Of a stretch of DNA of 5,288 nt, positions 1 through 5,111 are shown one piece after another. Origin of the DNA: Afipia sp. (GTDB taxonomy: Bacteria; Pseudomonadota; Alphaproteobacteria; Rhizobiales; Xanthobacteraceae); assembly GCA_026400415.1 (NCBI GenBank), contig JAPLPA010000234.1, forward strand, positions 4,918 through 10,205. The letters run 5' to 3'. The notes under the pieces were generated by a model. The model ran no database searches. It had not been told where the DNA came from and saw only the letters and a program-made list of their open reading frames with translations. The first letter of the stretch is position 1, and every line of letters starts with the position of its first letter. Made by a program: the position numbers and the translations under genes.

Positions 1-82
1 TCGTGCCGGTATCGAGCACGGTGCGTCCAGGAATGAATTTCAGGGTCGCGGGATTTGGGGTCGCTTCGGTCTGGATAAACAT
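1..82 (-). CDS. Nfu/NifU-type Fe-S cluster scaffold/carrier protein, N-terminal fragment (runs off the left edge)
   Basis: The ATG lies at 82-80, and 27 codons are visible before the edge. The protein begins MFIQTEATPNPATLKFIPG, which is the characteristic opening of the Nfu N-terminal domain found in alphaproteobacterial and mitochondrial Nfu proteins. Family knowledge: these proteins of roughly 190 residues carry a [4Fe-4S] cluster through a CxxC motif in a C-terminal NifU domain and pass it to target enzymes in the cytoplasm. That domain and its cysteines lie outside the window, so function is inferred from the N-terminus alone. The start is well supported: a GGAGA Shine-Dalgarno sequence sits five bases upstream and the conserved domain begins at once. 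The gene is the last visible member of the minus-strand series murJ, trpS, usp, nfu, 110 bases after the usp stop. Its leader contains alternative hairpins that overlap the ribosome binding site. Confidence 0.9.
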   Translation of the reverse strand, partial: MFIQTEATPNPATLKFIPGRTVLDTGT

Positions 83-87
83 GGGTG

Positions 88-92
88 TCTCC
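88..92 (-). promoter_or_regulatory. Ribosome binding site of the Nfu-type gene
   Basis: GGAGA on the minus strand lies five bases before the ATG at 82 and fixes that start. Its first two bases also form part of a GCCGG arm (95-91) that can pair with CCGGC at 105-101, so folding of the leader could partly hide the site. Confidence 0.7.
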
Positions 93-117
93 GGCACATC
101 GCCGGTTCAAGGCCGGC
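91..117 (-). other. Possible alternative hairpins in the leader of the Nfu-type gene
   Basis: Three arms are visible on the plus strand: CCGGC (91-95), GCCGG (101-105) and CCGGC (113-117). The middle arm is complementary to both outer arms, giving two mutually exclusive 5-bp all-GC stems with loops of 5 and 7 bases. In the minus-strand transcript, the stem nearer the start codon includes part of the Shine-Dalgarno sequence, while the other leaves it free. Neither stem is followed by a T-run, so intrinsic termination is unlikely. A regulatory role is inference; short GC palindromes also occur by chance in GC-rich DNA. Confidence 0.35.
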
Positions 118-192
118 GCGAACGGGTGAATGTGGGCGTTCCATAACAGATGGCGCTGGAAAAAGCACGATCAAGAGCCCGCGATTGGACGT

Positions 193-687
193 TTACGACA
201 ATGCGTCGATATCGATGTCGCTCAGGTTTCCAGGGACGATTGCCAGCGGAATCGGAAATGTGCCCGCCGTATGGGCGAGCATCGTGATGATCGGCCCTGG
301 TCCTTCGGCTCCCACGCTGGCGGCCAGCACCAGCAGGGCGATATCGACGTCCTTGTCGATGACGTCGAGAATTTGCTCAGTCGGATCGCCTTCCCGGATG
401 ACGCGCTCCGGGGTGATCGCAGCGATACCGTTGGCCCGACCGGAAGCACGGTCGAGAGCCTCGTTGGCATCTTGCACCGCCTCCTCTCGCATCACTTCGG
501 CGACGCCGAGCCATTGTTGATTGCGATCTTCGGTGTCGATGACACGAAGCATCACGACGCCGCCCCCGACACGCATTGCCCAACGGCTGGCGTAATAAAC
601 CGCGCGGTCGCCCTCGGCGGTCTCGTCAACGATGACAAGGCACTTCGGCTTGTGGCCCTGTTCGTAACTTCGGCGCTGGCTGGTCAT
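193..687 (-). CDS. Universal stress protein family (UspA-like), single domain
   Basis: The product is 164 residues when started at the ATG at 687-685 and resembles single-domain universal stress proteins. The core begins with a first beta strand, KCLVIVDET (residues 15-23), whose Asp21 sits where Usp folds place the adenine-contacting acid. A helix with AVYYASRWA follows, then the strand VVMLRVI (44-50). The C-terminal half has REGDPTEQILDVI (98-110), LLVLAAS (118-124) and a glycine-rich stretch, GAEGPGPIITMLAHTAGTFP, ending in PLAIVPG (147-153). The glycine loop resembles but does not exactly match the usual Gx2Gx9G(S/T) nucleotide-binding pattern, so ATP binding is uncertain. The tail is acidic. 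Role: cytoplasmic stress-associated protein; its partner is unknown. An in-frame ATG at 747 would add 20 residues (Ala, Ser, Arg and Trp rich) that do not look like this family, so the shorter start is preferred. Neither start has a strong Shine-Dalgarno sequence. It lies between trpS and the Nfu gene on the same strand. Confidence 0.87.
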   Translation of the reverse strand: MTSQRRSYEQGHKPKCLVIVDETAEGDRAVYYASRWAMRVGGGVVMLRVIDTEDRNQQWLGVAEVMREEAVQDANEALDRASGRANGIAAITPERVIREGDPTEQILDVIDKDVDIALLVLAASVGAEGPGPIITMLAHTAGTFPIPLAIVPGNLSDIDIDALS

Positions 688-775
688 GCGGTCATGCTGC
701 CATGCGCTAGGCCATGCCGACAAGCCGCTCGCGGCGCGACTTCGCATGCAAGTTTGCGGAATTGAGTGGCGGGAC

Positions 776-788
776 TACTGCTGCAGTA
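776..788. repeat. Short perfect inverted repeat between trpS and the stress protein gene
   Basis: TACTG (776-780) and CAGTA (784-788) are perfect inverted arms around a 3-base centre, CTG. The repeat lies 15 bases beyond the trpS stop in the gap before the stress protein gene. No T-run follows on either strand, so it is not a standard terminator. It could be a small protein-binding palindrome or chance. Confidence 0.25.
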
Positions 789-802
789 CGCAATGCGACG
801 CG

Positions 803-1837
803 TCACCGCCCGCGAATGAACCCGACGATGTCCTTGACGTGGTTCATTGTCTCGCCCGCGATGACACGGGCGCGATTGGCACCGTCGATCAAAACCTCAT
901 CCACATAGGCGGAATCCTGAGACAGCTTTTTCATTTCCGCGCCGATGGGGCCGAGTTTCTCCACGGCAAGATCGACAAGGCTGTTCTTGAATCCTGAAAA
1001 CTGCCCGCCGCCGAACTCCCTGAGTACGTCGGGTTTCGATCTGCCGGAGAGTGCCGCGTAGATTCCGACAAGGTTGTCGGCTTCGGGCCGCGTTTTCAAT
1101 CCTTCATCTTCGCTAGGTAGCGGCTCTGGATCGGTCTTTGCTTTTCGCACTTTCTGCGCAATCGCATCGGCGTCGTCGGAAAGATTGATCCGTGAGTAGT
1201 CCGACGCGTCGGATTTCGACATTTTCTTCGAGCCATCACGCAGCGACATCACGCGCGTTGCGGGTCCGGTAATCAGCGGCTCCGGCAGCGGAAAGAATTT
1301 GTCGCCAAGCCCATGAACCTTGATGGACTCCGAAAAGTCGTTGTTGAATTTTTGCGCAATGTCGCGAGACAGTTCGAGATGCTGCTTCTGATCCTCGCCG
1401 ACAGGCACATGCGTGGCGCGATAGACAAGAATGTCCGCTGCCATCAGGTTGGGGTAGGCGTAGAGACCCACCGACGCGTTCTCGCGATCCTTGCCGGCTT
1501 TTTCCTTGAACTGCGTCATGCGATTGAGCCAGCCAAGCCGCGCGACACAATTGAACACCCATGCCAGCTCCGCATGTTCGGCGACCTGGCTCTGATTGAA
1601 AACGATGTGTTTCTTTGGATCGATGCCGCTGGCGATGAAGGCTGCAGTGACTTCACGGATGTTGCGCGTCAGCTCGGCGGGGTCCTGCCAGACAGTGATG
1701 GCGTGCAGATCGACCACGCAATAGATGCAGTTATGAGTGTCCTGCAATTTGACGAAATTGACGATGGCGCCGAGATAATTGCCGAGATGCAGATTTCCCG
1801 TCGGCTGGACGCCCGAAAACACAAGTTCTTTCGCCAT
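803..1837 (-). CDS. trpS: Tryptophanyl-tRNA synthetase (class Ic aminoacyl-tRNA synthetase)
   Basis: The enzyme charges tRNA-Trp with tryptophan using ATP, in the cytoplasm, and is essential for translation. The 344-residue product matches the usual bacterial TrpRS length. The Rossmann-fold signatures are in place: SGVQPTGNLHLGNYLGA (residues 8-24) contains the HIGH-type motif as HLGN (17-20), and KKMSKSD (204-210) is an intact KMSKS loop. DLHAIT (43-48) and VGEDQKQHLELSRDIA (146-161) are conserved TrpRS blocks that form the tryptophan and dimer-interface region. The start is placed at the ATG at 1837-1835 because an AGGGA ribosome binding site precedes it by eight bases and the family's conserved N-terminus begins immediately. 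An upstream in-frame ATG at 1894 would overlap the end of murJ and add 19 low-complexity residues. The gene lies 46 bases downstream of murJ, suggesting co-transcription. Confidence 0.97.
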   Translation of the reverse strand: MAKELVFSGVQPTGNLHLGNYLGAIVNFVKLQDTHNCIYCVVDLHAITVWQDPAELTRNIREVTAAFIASGIDPKKHIVFNQSQVAEHAELAWVFNCVARLGWLNRMTQFKEKAGKDRENASVGLYAYPNLMAADILVYRATHVPVGEDQKQHLELSRDIAQKFNNDFSESIKVHGLGDKFFPLPEPLITGPATRVMSLRDGSKKMSKSDASDYSRINLSDDADAIAQKVRKAKTDPEPLPSEDEGLKTRPEADNLVGIYAALSGRSKPDVLREFGGGQFSGFKNSLVDLAVEKLGPIGAEMKKLSQDSAYVDEVLIDGANRARVIAGETMNHVKDIVGFIRGR

Positions 1838-1845
1838 GATCGCTG

Positions 1846-1850
1846 TCCCT
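1846..1850 (-). promoter_or_regulatory. Ribosome binding site that decides the trpS start
   Basis: AGGGA on the minus strand, eight bases upstream of the ATG at 1837, favours that start over the in-frame ATG at 1894 inside the murJ coding end. Confidence 0.6.
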
Positions 1851-1883
1851 GAGCCCGGTGGAGAGGCTGAAGTTATTGTGCCG

Positions 1884-3458
1884 TCACTTGCCACGCGTGT
1901 CCTGATCGCGCAAGTCGCCGACGCGCAATGCGATCAGCGCCTCGCCCCAATTCACCACGCCGAGCAGATCGAGCAGCAGGCCGTAGAACGAGATGCCTGC
2001 GGCGACAAGTCCGCCCAGAATAGTGAGCTGCGCCATGAAGCCGGCATTGGCCACGACAGGCGAGACGAAATATTGCGATGTCAGCAGCATGACGCCCATC
2101 GTTGCCGCACAGATCGCGATTCGCGGCAGTCGACGCAGCGCAGTCTCGTCGATTGAAAAGCCAATCGTGGTGACGCCGCGCCAGGCGAGGACACCTGCAC
2201 AGAACCATGCGCCGAGAGAGATACTCGCCGCGACTCCGTTCGCTCCAAAGCTGCGGCCGACCAGCAATCCGAACAGGATCGCGACGGCTATTCCCGACAG
2301 CGTGGCGAAAAGCGGCGTGCGTGTGTCGTCGCGCGAAAAAAAGGCCGGCGATAAAACTTTGGTCAGAACATGCGCCGGCAGCCCGACCGCCAGAATCGAC
2401 AAAGCCTGCGCGGTCGCCAAAGTGTCACTTGCGGTGAATGCACCGTGCTCGAACAGCACGTGGATGATTGGGGCACTCAATACGATCAGCGCAAGCATGG
2501 CGGGCATCACAAGAGCGATGGCGAGTTCGAGCGCGCGGGATTCAGCTGTCTTCAGGGCCTGACGATCGCCGCTTTGCACGGCGCGGGTCAATTCGGGTGT
2601 CAGCACCGTTCCCATCGCGACGCCGACAATGCCGAGCGGCAGTTCGATCAAGCGATTGGCAAAATACAACCACGAGACGGCGGCGGGCGAGGCCGAGGCC
2701 ACGATAGCGCCTGCGACAATGAGAAACTGCGGTCCGGCGTTGGCGATCATGCCGGGGATTCCCTTACGGAAGAATCCGCGGATCTGACTGTCAAATGAAA
2801 TCTTGATCGGCGTAGCAACCCGGTCGTGCCACGAGCGCCGCTGAAGCAGGATCAGCATCTGAAGGCACCCCGCGATGCCGACGGTAGCTGCGATAATCGT
2901 CGCCGACATTGTTGTGTCGTGACGCCACACCAGCAGAACCGCAAGGACGGCGATCAGCGTGACGTTGAACAGCACTGGCGAGAATGCCGTGAGGACGAAA
3001 CGGTGTTCGGCGTTGAGCACGCCCATCATCACGGTCACAGGCCCGACGAAAGCGAAATACGGCATCATCAATCGCGCATCGGTAATCGCAAGTCGCAGCG
3101 CGTCGGTGCCGGCAAATCCCGGTGCGAGGAGCGCAATCGTCAGCGGCATCAGCAAAGTCAGCACAATGGCGATGCCGACCAGGATAAGGCTGACACTTCC
3201 GAGCACGCGGCCCGCAAAGGCAGCGGCCGCCACCTGGCCTTCGGTTTCGCGGATGCGCAGATAGCCCGGCACCAAAGCCGCATTCAGCGCGCCCTCAGTC
3301 AGCGAGCGCCGCGCCACATTGATGAACTGGAAAGCAACCAGAAATGCGTCCGCGATCGGCCCTGCGCCAAGCAACGCCGCGATCATCGAATCCCGGATGA
3401 ACCCAAGAATTCGCGACGCCAGCGTTCCGGTCGAAACGGTGAGGATATTTCGGATCAT
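1884..3458 (-). CDS. murJ: Lipid II flippase MurJ (MviN), MOP/MATE-superfamily membrane protein
   Basis: MurJ moves the peptidoglycan precursor lipid II across the inner membrane and is usually essential. The 524-residue product has the family length and is strongly hydrophobic, with about 14 membrane segments expected. The N-terminal signature runs SRILGFIRD (15-23), GAGPIADAF (31-39), VARRSLTEGALNAALVP (48-64). By position, Arg16, Arg22, Asp37, Arg50 and Arg269 (in YFANRLIELPLG, 265-276) match the charged cavity residues needed in E. coli MurJ (Arg18, Arg24, Asp39, Arg52, Arg270), so the protein looks functional. FEHGAFT (336-342) and the segment VLSPAFFSRDDTRTPL (368-383) are also typical of the family. 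The ATG at 3458 has only a weak AAGAA Shine-Dalgarno sequence seven bases upstream, but MIRN leads straight into the conserved first helix. It is the first gene of the minus-strand series and is divergent from the kinase gene. Confidence 0.97.
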   Translation of the reverse strand: MIRNILTVSTGTLASRILGFIRDSMIAALLGAGPIADAFLVAFQFINVARRSLTEGALNAALVPGYLRIRETEGQVAAAAFAGRVLGSVSLILVGIAIVLTLLMPLTIALLAPGFAGTDALRLAITDARLMMPYFAFVGPVTVMMGVLNAEHRFVLTAFSPVLFNVTLIAVLAVLLVWRHDTTMSATIIAATVGIAGCLQMLILLQRRSWHDRVATPIKISFDSQIRGFFRKGIPGMIANAGPQFLIVAGAIVASASPAAVSWLYFANRLIELPLGIVGVAMGTVLTPELTRAVQSGDRQALKTAESRALELAIALVMPAMLALIVLSAPIIHVLFEHGAFTASDTLATAQALSILAVGLPAHVLTKVLSPAFFSRDDTRTPLFATLSGIAVAILFGLLVGRSFGANGVAASISLGAWFCAGVLAWRGVTTIGFSIDETALRRLPRIAICAATMGVMLLTSQYFVSPVVANAGFMAQLTILGGLVAAGISFYGLLLDLLGVVNWGEALIALRVGDLRDQDTRGK

Positions 3459-3576
3459 GCAGTTGTTCTTGAGATCATGATGCGGATGGAAAGAAGGTCA
3501 GTTCTCAAATCGTATGCTTGCTGGAACGCGCATTGTCGTGATAGGTCGCGGCCTCACATCTTGAAATAGCAGCTTT

Positions 3577-3592
3577 CGGCGAAATCTCGCCG
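3577..3592 (+). other. Perfect hairpin/palindrome upstream of the kinase gene
   Basis: CGGCGA (3577-3582) and TCGCCG (3587-3592) form a perfect 6-bp stem with a four-base AATC loop. It ends six bases before the AGGA-type ribosome binding site and 20 bases before the kinase ATG. It could be a leader stem affecting translation or mRNA stability, or an operator. No T-run follows, so it is not a terminator. Confidence 0.4.
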
Positions 3593-3598
3593 TTCCCT

Positions 3599-3603
3599 CA
3601 GGA
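3599..3603 (+). promoter_or_regulatory. Ribosome binding site of the PfkB kinase gene
   Basis: CAGGA lies nine bases before the ATG at 3613. It supports that start, which also matches the beginning of the conserved kinase fold. Confidence 0.55.
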
Positions 3604-3612
3604 TTATCATTA

Positions 3613-4614
3613 ATGAGCGCAGCGACATACGATGTTCTGGGGATAGGTAATGCGATTGTCGATGTCTTGGCGAAGGCCGACGACGATTTTCTGGTCAAGC
3701 ATGGCATGACCAAGGGTGCGATGGCGCTGATCGACGAAGAACGCGCGACCGCCGTCTATAAAGCGATGGGCCCCGCTACCGAGATTTCAGGCGGCTCCGC
3801 GGCCAATACCATTGCGGGACTTGCAAGCTTCGGTGCGCGCTCGGCGTTCGTCGGAAAAGTGCGTGACGACCAACTCGGTCATGTTTTCGCACATGACATC
3901 AAGGCCGCACATGTCTCATTCGACACGCCTGTTGCGAAGGCGGGAGCCGCGACCGCACGGTCGTATATTCTCGTGTCGCCCGATGGTGAGCGCACCATGA
4001 ATACATTTTTGGGTGCGGCGCAGGATTTGTCCCCTGCAGACATAGATCCGTCTCAGATTGCCGCATCCTCGATTGTCTATCTCGAAGGCTATCTGTGGGA
4101 TCCAAAAGAAGCGAAGGAAGCCTTTTTGAAAGCATCCAAGATCGCGCACGACAACAAGCGAAGTGTCGCGCTCACTTTGTCCGATGCATTTTGCGTCGGC
4201 CGCTATCGCGACGAGTTTCTCAATCTCATCAAAGCCAAAACTGTCGATCTGGTATTTGCCAATGAAGCCGAACTGACGTCGCTCTATCAGATTGACGATT
4301 TCGACAAAGCGCTGGCGCAATTGCGTAACGACGCAAATCTTGCGGTCGTCACCCGCAGCGAAAAAGGATGCGTCGTGGCGGCCAAGGAGAAGGTCACGGC
4401 GGTTCCGGCGTTTCCTGTGAAACAGGTGGTCGATACAACCGGCGCAGGCGATTTGTTCGCAGCAGGTTTTCTGTTCGGGACTGTGCGCGGCCTGTCGCAT
4501 GAACAGTCGGGACGGCTTGGCGCGCTGGCTGCCGCAGAAGTCATCCAGCATATCGGCGCGCGGCCTCAAACCTCTTTAAAGGCGCTGGCGCAGGCCGAGG
4601 GCTTGCCGGTTTGA
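3613..4614 (+). CDS. PfkB/ribokinase-family kinase, probable adenosine (nucleoside) kinase
   Basis: The 333-residue product is a typical cytoplasmic PfkB-family kinase. The first strand, YDVLGIGNAIVDVLA (6-20), carries the substrate-binding Asp17. The first PfkB signature lies around GGSAANTIAGLASFGA (60-75). NEAE (217-220) is the NxxE motif linked to Mg2+ and phosphate binding. The second signature, VDTTGAGDLFAAGFLFG (273-289), contains the anion hole and catalytic base Asp280. All key residues are present, so the enzyme should be active. Close relatives in rhizobia are annotated as adenosine kinase or as sugar kinase; the GNAIVD opening and the overall layout favour a nucleoside kinase converting adenosine to AMP in purine salvage. 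Exact specificity is inference. The ATG at 3613 has a CAGGA site nine bases upstream. The gene diverges from murJ and appears to be transcribed alone or with the small gene downstream. Confidence 0.93.
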   Translation: MSAATYDVLGIGNAIVDVLAKADDDFLVKHGMTKGAMALIDEERATAVYKAMGPATEISGGSAANTIAGLASFGARSAFVGKVRDDQLGHVFAHDIKAAHVSFDTPVAKAGAATARSYILVSPDGERTMNTFLGAAQDLSPADIDPSQIAASSIVYLEGYLWDPKEAKEAFLKASKIAHDNKRSVALTLSDAFCVGRYRDEFLNLIKAKTVDLVFANEAELTSLYQIDDFDKALAQLRNDANLAVVTRSEKGCVVAAKEKVTAVPAFPVKQVVDTTGAGDLFAAGFLFGTVRGLSHEQSGRLGALAAAEVIQHIGARPQTSLKALAQAEGLPV

Positions 4615-4621
4615 ACTAAAA

Positions 4622-4638
4622 CGTCGCTCTCTGCGACG
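4622..4638. other. Stem-loop just after the kinase gene (weak terminator candidate)
   Basis: CGTCGC (4622-4627) and GCGACG (4633-4638) form a perfect 6-bp stem with a TCTCT loop, starting seven bases after the kinase stop. On the plus strand it is followed by AAGG, not a T-run, so it may protect the 3' end or terminate weakly. On the minus strand the same stem is followed by TTTT (4621-4618), which looks more like an intrinsic terminator for any minus transcript arriving from the hydratase side. Confidence 0.4.
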
Positions 4639-4640
4639 AA

Positions 4641-4700
4641 GGTTGAAGACCCGAAGGGAACATTTTTGAAGTATCGCGGTTGAAACGCGGGTCTCCGACC
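4641..4700 (+). other. Possible longer RNA stem in the intergenic region
   Basis: AGACCCG (4647-4653) pairs perfectly with CGGGTCT (4688-4694). After a symmetrical 3-by-3 internal loop, GGT (4641-4643) can pair with ACC (4698-4700). A small inner helix, CGCG (4675-4678 with 4686-4689), is possible but competes with the outer stem. If transcription reads through from the kinase gene, this could fold as a leader or processing element before the small gene. It matches no riboswitch or RNA family I recognise. Confidence 0.25.
4657..4681 (+). promoter_or_regulatory. Possible EcfG-type (general stress response) promoter
   Basis: GGAAC (4657-4661), 16 bases, then GGTT (4678-4681) resembles the alphaproteobacterial EcfG consensus GGAAC-N16/17-CGTT with one mismatch in the -10 element. 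It points toward the small gene at 4771, and transcription would start near 4688, about 80 bases upstream of that ATG. The match is short and could be chance. It also overlaps the possible stem at 4641-4700. Confidence 0.3.
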
Positions 4701-4759
4701 TTACGTACCTCGTTCAGATTCCCACAAAATATCTCAAGGCGATGGCGCGCACATGCGCC

Positions 4760-4766
4760 GGAAGGA
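4760..4766 (+). promoter_or_regulatory. Ribosome binding site deciding the start of the small gene
   Basis: GGAAGGA lies four bases before the ATG at 4771 and is the best Shine-Dalgarno match in the window. It favours that start over the in-frame ATG at 4753, whose nearest purine run (AAGG) is about 13 bases away. Confidence 0.6.
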
Positions 4767-4770
4767 CACG

Positions 4771-5100
4771 ATGATTGCGACGTGGAGTGAATGGAAGCGC
4801 TATCCCAGAGTAGCTCGCGGCGAGTCGCTTGAAGCTCCGATAGGACCCGGAATTTTCGAAGTCAGGCGCGTTTCTTCGGGCGCACTGTTCGCGTTCGCCT
4901 CTGCGGACAATCTGGCTGAGGCGCTTTCGAATCTGGCTTTCGGATCGAAGTCGGTGCTGTCGTTCTTCGGCAAGCGAGAACCCATCGCGCTTCCCGATCT
5001 CGAATTTCGCACGATTTCGACGACAACGCGAGAGCAAGCCAAGATTGCGGCTGAACGCGTTTTGGGTCGTCGTGAAGCCTATATGAGCAGTGTCGCCTGA
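4771..5100 (+). CDS. Small protein of unknown function, possibly a degenerate GIY-YIG-like domain
   Basis: The 109-residue product has no signal peptide or membrane segment, and I do not recognise a named family with confidence. It opens with MIATWSEWKRYP. GPGIFEVR (25-32) is followed by GALFAF (37-42) and a helix, SADNLAEALSNL (44-55); near the C-terminus LPDLEFRTI (74-82) precedes a helix, TREQAKIAAERVL (86-98). This spacing recalls the GIY-YIG nuclease fold: a GIY strand, a YIG strand, a helix, then an EA-rich final helix. Here GIY reads GIF, YIG is replaced by FAF, and the arginine expected in the first helix is missing. If related, it is probably not an active nuclease. Similar small hypothetical proteins are common in Bradyrhizobium relatives. 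Start: GGAAGGA lies four bases before this ATG; an alternative in-frame ATG at 4753 would add MRRKDT. Its stop is 11 bases from the converging hydratase gene. Confidence 0.8.
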   Translation: MIATWSEWKRYPRVARGESLEAPIGPGIFEVRRVSSGALFAFASADNLAEALSNLAFGSKSVLSFFGKREPIALPDLEFRTISTTTREQAKIAAERVLGRREAYMSSVA

Positions 5101-5111
5101 GGTGCGTCGTT

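Larger units (their letters stand above)
3459..3612. promoter_or_regulatory. Divergent intergenic region between murJ and the PfkB kinase gene
   Basis: These 154 bases must hold promoters for both directions, because the flanking genes diverge. No strong sigma-70 pair stands out. The best plus-strand candidate is TTGCTG (3518-3523), 17 bases, then ATAGGT (3541-3546), a poor match at the -10. TTGAAA at 3561 lacks a convincing partner. A perfect hairpin at 3577-3592 lies close to the kinase gene. The promoter role comes from gene orientation rather than a clear motif. Confidence 0.45.

Noticed and set aside
121..142. GGAAC and CGTT boxes on the minus strand upstream of the Nfu gene, as an EcfG promoter
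   Set aside because: The spacer is only 13 bases, too short for the 16-17 of the consensus.
130..765. Open plus-strand frame of 211 codons opposite the stress protein gene
   Set aside because: It lies antisense to a well-supported Usp gene, has a His/Arg/Asp-rich composition typical of reverse-frame translation, and shows no domain.
1313..1852. Open plus-strand frame of 179 codons opposite trpS
   Set aside because: It is fully antisense to a trpS with intact HIGH and KMSKS motifs; it is a reading-frame shadow of GC-rich coding DNA.
1838..1894. 19-residue N-terminal extension of trpS from an upstream in-frame ATG
   Set aside because: It would overlap murJ, has low-complexity Ser/Gly/Thr sequence, and the ATG at 1837 has its own ribosome binding site and the family's N-terminus.
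3523..3547. GGAAC upstream of the kinase gene as an EcfG -35 box
   Set aside because: No CGTT-like -10 box occurs 16 or 17 bases downstream.
2826..3569. Open plus-strand frame of 247 codons opposite the murJ 5' half, running into the divergent region
   Set aside because: It is antisense to conserved MurJ coding sequence, its composition (Arg, His, Gln, Asp rich) is unlike a folded protein, and it would overlap both promoters.
3916..4569. Open minus-strand frame of 217 codons opposite the kinase gene
   Set aside because: It is antisense to the full PfkB gene, including its signature motifs, and has no recognisable domain or ribosome binding site.
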